DNA of 64,000 bases, from assembly GCA_018267615.1 (NCBI GenBank), contig JAFDYD010000018.1, forward strand, positions 62,001-126,000, read 5' to 3'. Of this stretch, positions 44,539 to 53,447 are shown piece by piece (the stretch's first letter is position 1; each line of letters starts with the position of its first letter). The notes below the pieces were generated by a model, which saw only the letters and a program-made list of their open reading frames with translations, was not told the DNA's origin and did no database searches. The position numbers were made by a program, and so were the translations under genes. This stretch comes from Bacteroidota bacterium. Its GTDB lineage: Bacteria > Bacteroidota > Bacteroidia > Chitinophagales > Chitinophagaceae.

Positions 44539-45333
44539 CTATTTGCTGTTTGTCCGATATTCCTGCGGCGTACATGCAGTTTCTTTTTTAAAGAATTTTG
44601 TAAAATGAGTAGGCGCGGAAAAATTAAGATGATATGCTATTTCGGCAATATCATTGTTTGTATAGTTCAACAGATACTTGGCTTCTTCCAGCCTTCGCTG
44701 GCTGATAATATTCTTTGCAGTTTTACCAGTAGTATTTTTTATTGTCTGGCTTAAATGATTGGCAGTAATATTGAGCATGTCTGCATATTCTTCCACGGTC
44801 GTCTTGTCTATAAAATATTCGTTCACCATGTACTGAAATTGAGACGCAATGATTGCATTTGCTTTTTCAACTACCGTTTTAATTTTAGCGCTTTCATAAA
44901 TTCGCCTCACCTGCCAAAGAATTGCCTGAAATGAAGATCGAATAATTTCGACACTGTAGGCAGCGCCATCCTTTTGCTCGTGCAATATCTGGGCATAGTT
45001 AGGCGACAGACTTTTAAATTGTTCCTGGCTCACCGGGATAAGATTTGCCTCTTGAATATTGAAGAAAGGGTATTGCTGTAAAAAATTAATTTCGGAATTA
45101 TACTGGAGAAATTCTGATTTAAAGAAAGTACAATATCCAAACCAGTCTCCATTCTTTTCCCATTTTGCCACTTGTCCAGGTGCCACACACAGAATGAAAT
45201 GCTGCGGATTTTTGAATTCTTTTTCGTTAAGAGTGTAGTGTAAGTTTTGTGTTCCGAAATTCAGGGCAAGACAATAAAAGTCTGCTCGGTGTGGTGGCAG
45301 GGAATTTACTTTTAAATTATTGGTTTCCTCCAT
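44539..45333 (-). CDS. AraC-family transcriptional regulator
   Basis: A 264-aa regulator. The N-terminal cupin-like sensor domain (about 1-140) is followed by a double helix-turn-helix of AraC type (about 165-260: EEYADMLNITANHLSQTIKN and DIAEIAYHLNFSAPTHFTKFFK, shown as IAYHLNFSAPTHFTKF). It is convergent with the YdeI gene. The effector and target genes are unknown; the neighbouring epoxide hydrolase is a candidate only by position. Confidence 0.91.
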   Translation of the reverse strand: MEETNNLKVNSLPPHRADFYCLALNFGTQNLHYTLNEKEFKNPQHFILCVAPGQVAKWEKNGDWFGYCTFFKSEFLQYNSEINFLQQYPFFNIQEANLIPVSQEQFKSLSPNYAQILHEQKDGAAYSVEIIRSSFQAILWQVRRIYESAKIKTVVEKANAIIASQFQYMVNEYFIDKTTVEEYADMLNITANHLSQTIKNTTGKTAKNIISQRRLEEAKYLLNYTNNDIAEIAYHLNFSAPTHFTKFFKKETACTPQEYRTNSK

Positions 45334-46025
45334 GTCAAAGCAATGAAACAGTTCATTGTTTGTTCTGATAAAAGAACCCGTTAATTCGTGCAGGTCGTTG
45401 ATATTTTTATATAATGGTATCCCTTTCAGCGCCTACACTTTTTATTATTATAAATATTAAACTAAAACGTATAGAGTTAGTTGACCGAGATTTCATGAAA
45501 CACATTTTAGTAATCACTTATTTCAAAATATTTTTTTAAAATCGAGTATGTCGAACGACCCAATAAATATGCTACCCCAAGAGCAATTTAATACAAAGTT
45601 GAAATAAGAATAATTTCCAATTTTCCTAATTCTTTGCCATCGAGCGACACCGTCATTTTTTTACCAATTTTAATCATAATATTATTTATTTGTCTTTTAC
45701 AAATTTCTTATACCCTTTATGTTTTGTCATACGACCCACTACCTTTTTCATAATTTTTACTTTTGCCGATCTTGGAACTGTCCTAAGTGAATGAAATAAA
45801 ATTTTCCCTGTAAGCTCCCCTTATTTTCGAACCAATTGTAATTAGAATTTTTCATTTTTCAGAGAAACGGTTGGTTAAATTCTTCATTCCGAATTTTTCT
45901 AATCATTGAGATATTTTCTTATAGAAATTTATTTGAACAGGTTGTTTGCATCATTGCTGGACGATTTCCATTTTAATTCATTTTTTTGTTCGTCTAAGTA
46001 TTAAAAGCATCTTGAAAAAATTTTC

Positions 46026-46054
46026 TTAACCCCTTCAAATTCTAAAGGGGTTAA
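46026..46054. other. hairpin within repeat copy B
   Basis: TTAACCCCTT and AAGGGGTTAA form a perfect 10-bp stem around a 9-nt loop. On the minus strand it is followed by an A/T run ending TTTTTT, so it could be a terminator. It sits left of the arm repeats; copy D has a related but non-palindromic stretch in the same place. Confidence 0.5.
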
Positions 46055-46155
46055 ACCCTTCATTTGACAAAAACGTGTTTCAACTTTGGGTCGTTGTTGA
46101 ACCAAAAGAGGGTTGAGCAACTAGTATGTATCTCAAGAAATTTTGAGATTGAAAA

Positions 46156-46191
46156 GTGTAAGACAAACCGTAAAACAAAGTGTAAAACAAA
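46156..46191. repeat. left arm repeats of copy B (3 x 12 bp)
   Basis: Three consecutive 12-bp units: GTGTAAGACAAA, CCGTAAAACAAA and GTGTAAAACAAA. The same triple array precedes the core in copy C. The tight 12-bp period suggests binding sites for a protein, as for the arm sites of tyrosine recombinases. Confidence 0.7.
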
Positions 46192-46215
46192 AAGAAACAA
46201 CGAACCATATATTAA

Positions 46216-46263
46216 ATCTTTAAAATACAAAACCCGCTGATAAATAAAATTTCAGCGGGCTTA
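46216..46263. repeat. 48-bp exact repeat containing a terminator-like hairpin (copy B)
   Basis: Identical over 48 bases to 35271-35318. It contains the CCCGCTGA/TCAGCGGG stem (46233-46240 and 46252-46259). Identity at this length between sites 11 kb apart indicates a recent common origin or recombination. Confidence 0.8.
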
Positions 46264-46276
46264 AATGTTTCCTAGT

Positions 46277-46298
46277 TGTCCCACGAGGATTCGAACCT
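46277..46298 (-). repeat. tRNA 3'-end-like att core, copy B
   Basis: TGTCCCACGAGGATTCGAAC, continuing CT. On the minus strand this reads AGGTTCGAATCCTCGTGGGACA, split as AGGTTCGAATCCTCG and TGGGACA: the T-loop, the 3' T-stem strand and the acceptor 3' strand of a tRNA. It is the best preserved copy. Pairing of the T-stem fails at the two outer positions, and the rest of the tRNA is absent, so it is a fragment and not a gene. Confidence 0.72.
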
Positions 46299-46327
46299 GC
46301 GTTGAGGTTCAAAATGTTATAATGAGA

Positions 46328-46351
46328 GCGTAAAACAAAGCGTAACACAAA
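46328..46351. repeat. right arm repeats of copy B (2 x 12 bp)
   Basis: GCGTAAAACAAA followed by GCGTAACACAAA, 29 bp after the core, in the same place as in copies A and C. Confidence 0.65.
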
Positions 46352-46517
46352 AACAAGCGGTCTACCAACACTTAGCGAAAGATAAATTTTTCAATGTGAT
46401 TCGCAGATGTGTATTGATTAATGTATGATAAAAAGAAGAGTGTCGCCGTAAACAATAAGAGTTGCATTAAATATCTTGTATGGTTGGGTTTTATGTACTC
46501 ACCAAACTAAATAGATA

Positions 46518-46844
46518 TTAAGGTTTGCCTTTATCCAGCACCAACTTTCCCGTAATACAAGCATCCTTATACACATACATCATTTCAGGTATGTCTTCAA
46601 AATTTTCCCGATCCTTTACCCATATAACAATTGTTAGCGGTTGATTCGGATAATCGTCACCTACTTCCAAATATGTAGGCGAGTTTTGTAATCTGTTGAG
46701 AAAACGCTCTCCATAAATTTTTGCGCAAATTTTTACTGAGTCACCAATATGTTTTGAGATATCTTCAATCTTAATAACATTCTGCGAATTCACTTTTAAA
46801 CCACAGAAGCACAAAACTATTAATAGAAACGTGTGCAGCTTCAT
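46518..46844 (-). CDS. exported OB-fold-like protein, possibly shortened
   Basis: A 108-aa protein with a signal peptide (ending LKVNSQ, about 20). The rest resembles a small OB-fold domain (ISKHIGDSVKICAKIYGERF, YLEVGDDYPNQPLTIVIWVK, DACITGKLVLDKGKP). Similar domains normally continue past the GKP strand with one more beta strand, so the stop right after GKP may be a truncation. It lies right of repeat B and is divergent from the response regulator gene. Confidence 0.55.
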   Translation of the reverse strand: MKLHTFLLIVLCFCGLKVNSQNVIKIEDISKHIGDSVKICAKIYGERFLNRLQNSPTYLEVGDDYPNQPLTIVIWVKDRENFEDIPEMMYVYKDACITGKLVLDKGKP

Positions 46845-47011
46845 AGCAATCGTTACAATTATTGTGTAAGGTTGAAATGATCTTCATAAAAGTAAAATAC
46901 GCTCTGCTTAAATGCCATGCCAGGGTAATTAGAAATTTATTAGAAATTTGTAAAAAAAGTCATTACCAGTTATTGCGCGTTAATTTCATTCATTATTTGA
47001 TGAAGACTTGA

Positions 47012-47695
47012 ATGGCAACAATACTTCTTATAGAAGATGAAGCGCGAATTGCCGAACTTATTAAAAGAGGTTTGGAGGAACAAGGCTTTTCAGTTACGCT
47101 GGCTTTTGATGGTCTCTTAGGCAAAAAACTCGCAACATCCAATCACTACGATATTGTTATCACAGACATCATTCTGCCAAATTTAAATGGTATCGATCTT
47201 TGCAAGGAAATCAGGAACGTAAAACCAGATATTCCAATTATCATGCTTACCGCGTTAGGTACAACTGATGATAAGGTGGAAGGTTTTGATGCAGGCGCAG
47301 ATGATTATTTGGTAAAGCCTTTTGAATTGAGGGAGCTACATGTGCGTATACGCGCCTTGCTGAAACGCAACATTAGCAAAACAAGTGCACAAGGGTTCTT
47401 ATTGAAATATGGAGACATTGAATTCAATCTGCATACCAAAATTGTAAAACGTAATAATAAGGAAATTGAACTGACACCCAAAGAGCTTAAACTTTTGGAA
47501 TATATGATGCAAAATCCTGAAAGAGTTTTAAGCCGTTCAGAAATCGCAGAAAAAGTTTGGGAGACCACATTTGACACCGGCACAAATTTCATCGATGTAT
47601 ATATAAATTATTTAAGAAAAAAAATAGATAAGGATTTTCCCGTAAAGCTCATTCATACTAAACCGGGGCTTGGTTTTATTTTCAAACAAGATTAA
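47012..47695 (+). CDS. OmpR-family response regulator (CusR-like)
   Basis: A 227-aa regulator with a receiver domain (phospho-acceptor Asp52 in IVITDIILPNLNG; Lys in DDYLVKPFEL) and a C-terminal winged helix (about 130-225: ELTPKELKLLEYMMQNPERV, DVYINYLRKKIDKDF). Together with the kinase gene 2 bp downstream and the RND pump after it, it most likely activates the pump genes in response to metal. Confidence 0.92.
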   Translation: MATILLIEDEARIAELIKRGLEEQGFSVTLAFDGLLGKKLATSNHYDIVITDIILPNLNGIDLCKEIRNVKPDIPIIMLTALGTTDDKVEGFDAGADDYLVKPFELRELHVRIRALLKRNISKTSAQGFLLKYGDIEFNLHTKIVKRNNKEIELTPKELKLLEYMMQNPERVLSRSEIAEKVWETTFDTGTNFIDVYINYLRKKIDKDFPVKLIHTKPGLGFIFKQD

Positions 47696-47697
47696 CC

Positions 47698-49056
47698 ATG
47701 CAGATTAAAACAAGGCTTACGCTTTTATATACCTCATTAATTGCTGCATTGTTACTGGCATTTGCACTTACCGTTTATTTTATTTCCGCAGAGACAAGAG
47801 AAGATGAATATTTTAAAAGACTAAAGCAACAGGCGGCAACAAAAGCCAGCCTTCTTTTCGATACCAAAATTGCGCCGAATGTTTTACAGCTGATTTATAA
47901 GAAATCTCCCAATGCACTGTTCCAGGAAGAAGTCGCTATTTACGATACTTCATTTCAACTATTATATCATGATGCTGTTGACATTGATAAAGTGAAAGAA
48001 ACAAAGGGGATGATAGACAGTATCGTTTTTCAAAAAGAAATTCAGTTTTATATTGGAGATCTCCAGGTAGTGGGCTTTTTATACAAGCATGGAGATTCAG
48101 ATTACGCAATTACTGCTGCTGCAAAAGATGACTATGGGTTAGCCAAACTGGCAAAACTCCGGAACACGTTAATTATAGCCTTCCTTATTTCTATAATTGT
48201 CATTTTTCTTGTTGGCCGATTTTTAGCGAAACAATCACTAAAACCTGTTTCTGCTTTAATAGATAAAGTGAAAAGCATCACCGCTACTAATTTAGATTTA
48301 AGGGTTGATGAAGGAAACCGCAAAGATGAAATTGCAGCACTAGCGATCACATTTAATGAAATGCTGAACAGACTCGAAAATTCTTTTGACGCGCAAAAAC
48401 AATTTGTTTCAAATATTTCACATGAATTAAGAACGCCATTGACAGCTATGCTGGCAGAGCTACAATTAACTGCTGCAAAGGACAGAGACAACAAAGAATA
48501 TAAACAAGCACTTCATCATATTATTGATGACACCCAAAAACTTGTTCGACTTTCAAATAGCTTATTGGATCTTGCCAAAGCCAATTACGATCAATCTGAG
48601 ATTAATTTTAAGAAAGTTCGGTTGGATGAAATATTGCTGGATGCAAGAAATGATGTACTGCATAACTACTCTGACTATAAAGTAAACATCAACTATGAGA
48701 ATGAAAATGATATTGCACTTGCGATTAATGGTAATGAATATCTCCTAAGAGTCGCCTTTATAAATTTAATAGAGAATGGATGTAAGTTCTCTCCCGATAA
48801 ACACAGTAATGTTTTGATTACATCCTTATCATCAGGTATTACTTTGAAATTTTCCGATCATGGTATTGGTATTTCTAAAGAAGACCTGCCACACATATTC
48901 AATGCATTTTATCGAGGCGATAATAAACGAAAAGCGGAAGGAAACGGGATTGGCTTATCGCTTGTTCAAAAAATAGTCACTCTTCACAATGGAGTAATTA
49001 ATGTTGCTTCTACTATAAATGAGGGGACAACTTTCACAGTAAAATTGCCATTCTAA
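47698..49056 (+). CDS. sensor histidine kinase (CusS-like)
   Basis: A 452-aa inner-membrane kinase. Two membrane helices (about 9-29 and 156-176) bound a periplasmic sensor region of about 125 residues. A HAMP domain (about 180-230), a HisKA dimerisation domain with His242 (FVSNISHELRTPLTA) and a HATPase domain (NLIENGCKFSPD, DHGIGISKEDLPHIF, GIGLSLVQKI) follow. The start is 2 bp after the regulator stop. The periplasmic part has few Cys or Met residues and only scattered His, so the metal it detects cannot be guessed. Confidence 0.92.
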   Translation: MQIKTRLTLLYTSLIAALLLAFALTVYFISAETREDEYFKRLKQQAATKASLLFDTKIAPNVLQLIYKKSPNALFQEEVAIYDTSFQLLYHDAVDIDKVKETKGMIDSIVFQKEIQFYIGDLQVVGFLYKHGDSDYAITAAAKDDYGLAKLAKLRNTLIIAFLISIIVIFLVGRFLAKQSLKPVSALIDKVKSITATNLDLRVDEGNRKDEIAALAITFNEMLNRLENSFDAQKQFVSNISHELRTPLTAMLAELQLTAAKDRDNKEYKQALHHIIDDTQKLVRLSNSLLDLAKANYDQSEINFKKVRLDEILLDARNDVLHNYSDYKVNINYENENDIALAINGNEYLLRVAFINLIENGCKFSPDKHSNVLITSLSSGITLKFSDHGIGISKEDLPHIFNAFYRGDNKRKAEGNGIGLSLVQKIVTLHNGVINVASTINEGTTFTVKLPF

Positions 49057-49112
49057 TAATTTTCTAATATTATTCTAAAGCGTCTCTAACAGCAACCCTG
49101 AAGAAGTCATTT

Positions 49113-49120
49113 TAGTTTTG
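49113..49120 (+). promoter_or_regulatory. possible Bacteroidota -7 box upstream of the efflux genes
   Basis: TAGTTTTG matches the Bacteroidota -7 consensus TAnnTTTG, 61 bp before the adaptor start. A good -33 TTTG is not seen at the right spacing, so support is partial. A promoter here would let the pump genes be induced separately from the regulators. Confidence 0.4.
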
Positions 49121-49181
49121 CACTGCAACGAAAAAATTCGCATCTCTTTCTCTTTGCTCACTGCTAAAGAAAACCTACATC

Positions 49182-50300
49182 ATGAGCCAAATTCAGTTCA
49201 GCGCCTTATTCTTTATAATGGTTTCAGTAAATCTTGTAGCCTGCCATTCAGCCCAACCGGAAAGAGACACTAATAATTATAAGTTGCAAGGCGACACAAT
49301 TATTATCCCAGAAAATTCAAACCTTAAAAGTAAACTCATTGTCTCTGCAGTTCAAAAAGAACCCTACCGTTTGCAGATGCTTACTGCAGGCACAGTAAAA
49401 GCAATCCCCACACAGTATGCAGAAATAGCACCACCATTTGCAGGAAGAGTGTTAAAATCGTATGTAAGGCTGGGGATGAAAGTAACTCCTGAAACATCAC
49501 TTTTTGAAATCAGCTCTCCGGACTTTATTACTGCACAGAAAACTTTTTTCCAGGAAAAATCACAGATGCTGCTTGCCGAAAAAACATTGAAACGCCAACA
49601 GGATTTAATTTCAAATGGAGTCGGTACGCAAAAAGATTTGGAAGAAGCACAAACAGCTTATGAAGTTGCAAAAAAGGAATATGAAAATGCGGTCATAGGC
49701 ATAAAGATTTTTAAAGCCGATCCGGATAATCTTGTCTTAGGTCAACCCCTTGTAGTTAAGGCTCCGATTACTGGCGAAATAATCGATAACAAAATTGTCG
49801 TAGGTAAATTCATTAATGATAATGCATCCAGTGTTGCTATCGTCGCAGAATTATCAAAAGTGTGGGTAGCGGGTCAAATCAAAGAGAAAGACATCCGCTT
49901 TATCCACGAACTGGATGAATGTAATATTGAAATAGCTGCTTTACCTGAAAAACACATTAAGGGAAAAGTGTACCATGTAAATGAAATCGTAGATGAAGAT
50001 ACACGGAGTGTACAAGTTCTTATTGAATGCGATAATAAAGATCACACATTGAAGCCAGGTATGTACGTGACTGTAGACTTTATTAATGCGCCTACTTCCG
50101 CAATTCTGATACCTGCGAAAGCAGTGATGCAGGCCAACGACGAGAGCTTCGTATTCGTAGAAGTCTCTTCCGATAAATATCTGAAAAGAAAAATTGAACC
50201 CGAAGGATCTGAAAATAGTAAGATAGTCATTAAATCAGGTTTGAATGAAAACGAAAGAATTATTTCAGAAGGAGGTTTCTACCTGCTTAATGCCAAGTAA
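49182..50300 (+). CDS. RND metal efflux periplasmic adaptor (CzcB/CusB-like)
   Basis: A 372-aa membrane-fusion protein. The N-terminus is a lipoprotein signal (VSVNLVACHSAQ; lipobox LVAC). It has the order barrel, lipoyl, coiled-coil hairpin, lipoyl, barrel: AEIAPPFAGRVLKSYVRLGM, then QKTFFQEKSQMLLAEKTLKR, then LVVKAPITGEIIDNKIVVGK. It connects the inner-membrane pump to the TolC-like channel. It lies 25 bp before the pump gene. No CusB-type Met-rich N-terminal site is seen. Confidence 0.91.
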   Translation: MSQIQFSALFFIMVSVNLVACHSAQPERDTNNYKLQGDTIIIPENSNLKSKLIVSAVQKEPYRLQMLTAGTVKAIPTQYAEIAPPFAGRVLKSYVRLGMKVTPETSLFEISSPDFITAQKTFFQEKSQMLLAEKTLKRQQDLISNGVGTQKDLEEAQTAYEVAKKEYENAVIGIKIFKADPDNLVLGQPLVVKAPITGEIIDNKIVVGKFINDNASSVAIVAELSKVWVAGQIKEKDIRFIHELDECNIEIAALPEKHIKGKVYHVNEIVDEDTRSVQVLIECDNKDHTLKPGMYVTVDFINAPTSAILIPAKAVMQANDESFVFVEVSSDKYLKRKIEPEGSENSKIVIKSGLNENERIISEGGFYLLNAK

Positions 50301-50325
50301 AAAGAATTAATAAAGCAAACTGTTC

Positions 50326-53300
50326 ATGAAGAAATTGATTTTTTCAGCGATAAAAAAAAGGTGGCTTTTTGTCGCATTATTTACATTGCTTGCAGCATTT
50401 GGTTACTACTCATGGAAGCAACTTTCTATTGAGGCTTATCCCGATATAGCAGATGTTACTTCACAAGTAATAACACAAGTTCCGGGCCTTGCTGCTGAAG
50501 AAATAGAGCAGCAAATTACAATCCCTATTGAAAGAGCTTTGAATGGAATGCCCGGCATGCATGTGATGCGAAGCAAAAGTACTTTCGGTCTCTCTGTTAT
50601 TGTTATCGTATTTGAAGATGGCATTGAGGACTATTGGAGCCGTCAGCGAATACAGGAAAGATTAAATGATGTGCGACTGCCTTTCGGGGCACAACCAGGT
50701 TTAGATCCACTTACTTCTCCTATTGGTGAGATATACCGTTACATTATTGAAAGTAACAATCATGATTTACGGGAGACTACAGATTTGCAGAACTGGACAA
50801 TCATTCCACGCATCAAACAAGTTCCGGGTGTGGCAGATGTAACAAACTTCGGTGGGATCACTACTCAATATCAAATTGAGCTGGACCCAAGGAAGTTAGA
50901 ACAATACAAATTGGCTCTTGCCGATATTCAGACAGCAATTGCAAATAACAATGCGAATGCCGGTGGAAGTGTACTTACACGAGGCGATTTGGGTTACGTT
51001 GTCAGGGGAATTGGCTTAGTAAAATCGCTCGAAGGCTTGGGAAATATTGTTGTGAAGTCAGTGAATGGCGTTCCGATCTTTTTGAAAGATGTTGGCACAT
51101 TAAAATACGGTAACCTTGAACGAAAAGGTATACTCGGTTATACGGACAGAAAGGTTAATTATACCGAAAGCGATGAAGGGATTGTATTACTGTTAAAAGG
51201 TCAAAACCCATCCATAGTTTTAGACGAGATTCACAAAGCAGTTGATGACCTGAACAAAAATATTTTACCAGCTGGTGTACGAATCCGCCCTTATCTTGAT
51301 AGAACAAATCTTGTCAGTACCACCCTCAACACGGTTTCTCATACACTATTGGAAGGTATGACCCTGGTTACTATCGTTCTCATTATTTTTTTGGGAAACT
51401 GGAGAGGGGCTTTGCTTGTTGCGATCACGATCCCGCTCGCGTTACTCATCGCATTTATATTAATGCACCTTACTAAAATTCCAGCCAATCTGCTCTCACT
51501 TGGCGCTATTGATTTTGGGATTATCGTCGATGGGGCTATTGTGATGATGGAAAGTATTTTAAAGAAACGAGAAGAAAATGAACAAGAAGAACTGGATGAG
51601 TTGTCCATTGGAAAAATAGCAGTAGCTGTTGCTAAACCCATCTTTTTTGCTACTATTATTATCATTACCGCATACCTACCACTCTTTGCTTTTGAAAGAG
51701 TGGAAAAAAAATTATTTACACCAATGGCTTTTACCGTTGGGTACGCATTATTGGGCGCTCTGGCCGTCGCTCTTTTACTGATCCCAGGTCTTTCATTTGC
51801 CATTTACCGTCAACCGAGAAAAATGTTTCGTAATAAATGGCTGGAGAGATTAACAGCAGCGTATGACAAGGGCGGAAAAAAAATCATGAAATATCCCAGG
51901 CGGGTTTTTATTCCCTTAGTTCTTGTTTTGTTAGGAGCAATAATTCTCACGATTACTGTTGGTAAAGATTTTTTACCCCCGCTGGATGAGGGTTCTATCT
52001 GGTTACAGGTACAATTACCACCAGGAGTTTCATTAGAGAAATCAAAAGAGATGAGTGACACATTGCGCGCTCATACTATGAAATATCCTGAGGTTACGTA
52101 TATGATTGTTCAGGCAGGAAGAAATGACGATGGCACCGATCCCTGGACCGCATCACATTTCGAATGTTCCATCGGGATTAAACCATATAATGAATGGCCG
52201 CGGGGTAAAACCAAGTATGATCTTATTGATGAGCTAGCTAAAGAATATGCATCCATGCCGGGTTATACTGTTGGGTTTAGTCAGCCAATGATTGATGGCG
52301 TGATGGATAAAATTGCGGGAGCGCACAGCGAGTTGGTTGTAAAAATATTTGGAGAAGATTTTAAAGAAACCCGTCGCGTAGCAGAAGATGTATTGACCAC
52401 TTTAGCAAAAGTAGAAGGCGCAACAGATTTGGCAATTGACCAGGAACCTCCTTTACCTCAATTGCAGATACAGGTTGACAGGGATGCTGTAGCTCGCTAT
52501 GGTTTAAATGTTAGTGATGTAGCGGAACTGATAGAAGTTGCCATTGGAGGAAAAGCGATTTCGCAAATATTTGTCGGCAATAAAGTATATGATGTTATTT
52601 GTCGGTATAATGAAGAAAGCCGCAACACCCCTGAAAAAATTGCAAACCTCATGCTCACTTCTCAAACCGGTGCAAAAATTCCTCTTTCGCAGGTGGCTAC
52701 TGTTAAGACATCAATAGGAGAAAGCACTATCACCAGAGAGATGAACAAAAGACATTTAACTGTAAAACTTAATCTACGCAGCATTGATCTCACTACGTTT
52801 TTAAAAGTAGCACAAGCCAAGATCGAAAGTGATATAAAATACGATCACGATAAATATACAATCAATTGGGGAGGACAGTTTGAAAACCAAAATAGGGCTT
52901 ATTCAAGATTAGCAGTAATCGTTCCACTCGCACTTGCTATCATGTTCATATTGCTGTACGGGGCATTTGGAAAATTTCGCCAGGCAGGTTTGATTTTGAG
53001 TGTAGTGCCACTTGCATTATTTGGCGGTATGGCTGCACTAAATATAAGGGGCATGACGCTAAACGTTTCTTCCGCTGTTGGTTTTATTGCTCTCTTCGGG
53101 GTCGCTGTTCAAAATGGTGTGATCATGATTTCACATATCAATAACCTTCGCAAAGAAGGGATGGTATTACTGGATGCAGTTATAAAAGGTGCCGAACATC
53201 GTTTCCGTCCAGTGCTTATGACAGCGACAGTCGCGGCATTGGGGTTATTACCTGCATCACTGGCTACTGGTATCGGATCGGATGTACAACGGCCTTTGGC

Positions 53301-53436
53301 GACTGTAATCGTTTATGGTTTGTTTGTGGCAACCACCATTACGCTTTTTGTTTTGCCGCCCTTATATTACCTGATGGAGAACAGATGGGGCAAAAACGAT
53401 TTTACGCCAGAAAAAAATATTCATCACAACGTTTAA
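50326..53436 (+). CDS. czcA: heavy-metal RND efflux pump (CzcA type)
   Basis: A 1036-aa proton-driven transporter with 12 membrane helices and two large periplasmic loops. The proton-relay helix 4 reads AIDFGIIVDGAIVMMES, with Asp, Asp and Glu in the positions found in the Co/Zn/Cd (CzcA) and nickel-type pumps; Cu/Ag pumps (CusA) lack the first Asp. Other hallmarks are PDIADVTSQVITQVPGLAAE near the N-terminus and AVGFIALFGVAVQNGVIMIS in helix 10-11. It exports divalent metal from the periplasm or cytosol through the adaptor and the outer-membrane channel. Symbol czcA is used by subtype; the exact metal is not proven. Confidence 0.92.
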   Translation: MKKLIFSAIKKRWLFVALFTLLAAFGYYSWKQLSIEAYPDIADVTSQVITQVPGLAAEEIEQQITIPIERALNGMPGMHVMRSKSTFGLSVIVIVFEDGIEDYWSRQRIQERLNDVRLPFGAQPGLDPLTSPIGEIYRYIIESNNHDLRETTDLQNWTIIPRIKQVPGVADVTNFGGITTQYQIELDPRKLEQYKLALADIQTAIANNNANAGGSVLTRGDLGYVVRGIGLVKSLEGLGNIVVKSVNGVPIFLKDVGTLKYGNLERKGILGYTDRKVNYTESDEGIVLLLKGQNPSIVLDEIHKAVDDLNKNILPAGVRIRPYLDRTNLVSTTLNTVSHTLLEGMTLVTIVLIIFLGNWRGALLVAITIPLALLIAFILMHLTKIPANLLSLGAIDFGIIVDGAIVMMESILKKREENEQEELDELSIGKIAVAVAKPIFFATIIIITAYLPLFAFERVEKKLFTPMAFTVGYALLGALAVALLLIPGLSFAIYRQPRKMFRNKWLERLTAAYDKGGKKIMKYPRRVFIPLVLVLLGAIILTITVGKDFLPPLDEGSIWLQVQLPPGVSLEKSKEMSDTLRAHTMKYPEVTYMIVQAGRNDDGTDPWTASHFECSIGIKPYNEWPRGKTKYDLIDELAKEYASMPGYTVGFSQPMIDGVMDKIAGAHSELVVKIFGEDFKETRRVAEDVLTTLAKVEGATDLAIDQEPPLPQLQIQVDRDAVARYGLNVSDVAELIEVAIGGKAISQIFVGNKVYDVICRYNEESRNTPEKIANLMLTSQTGAKIPLSQVATVKTSIGESTITREMNKRHLTVKLNLRSIDLTTFLKVAQAKIESDIKYDHDKYTINWGGQFENQNRAYSRLAVIVPLALAIMFILLYGAFGKFRQAGLILSVVPLALFGGMAALNIRGMTLNVSSAVGFIALFGVAVQNGVIMISHINNLRKEGMVLLDAVIKGAEHRFRPVLMTATVAALGLLPASLATGIGSDVQRPLATVIVYGLFVATTITLFVLPPLYYLMENRWGKNDFTPEKNIHHNV

Positions 53437-53447
53437 TAAAAAATTAA

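Larger units (their letters stand above)
45334..46517. other. long intergenic region carrying att-like repeat copy B
   Basis: About 1.2 kb without a credible gene. The right part (about 45955-46355) is the fullest copy of the att-like repeat. Near 45730 the sequence GACCCACTACCTTTTT matches the terminus of the 19.2-kb inverted-repeat element, but no partner end was found. A minus-strand open frame of 29 codons at about 45596-45685 may be a gene remnant. Confidence 0.5.

Noticed and set aside
45596..45685. Minus-strand 29-codon frame (MIKIGKKMTVSLDGKELGKL) in the long intergenic region
   Set aside because: Reads like a protein fragment but is too short, has no neighbours in frame and no recognised family. 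It may be a remnant; not listed as a gene.
46277..46351. Complete tRNA gene at repeat copy B
   Set aside because: Only the T-loop and 3' acceptor strand are present. The outer T-stem pairs fail, and there is no anticodon arm, D-arm or 5' acceptor strand.
46156..46351. CRISPR array from the 12-bp repeats
   Set aside because: Repeats are 12 bp with no unique spacers of 30 bp or more, and no cas genes are near.
51339..51803. Minus-strand 154-codon frame
   Set aside because: Antisense shadow of the highly conserved czcA membrane region; composition reflects the opposite strand.
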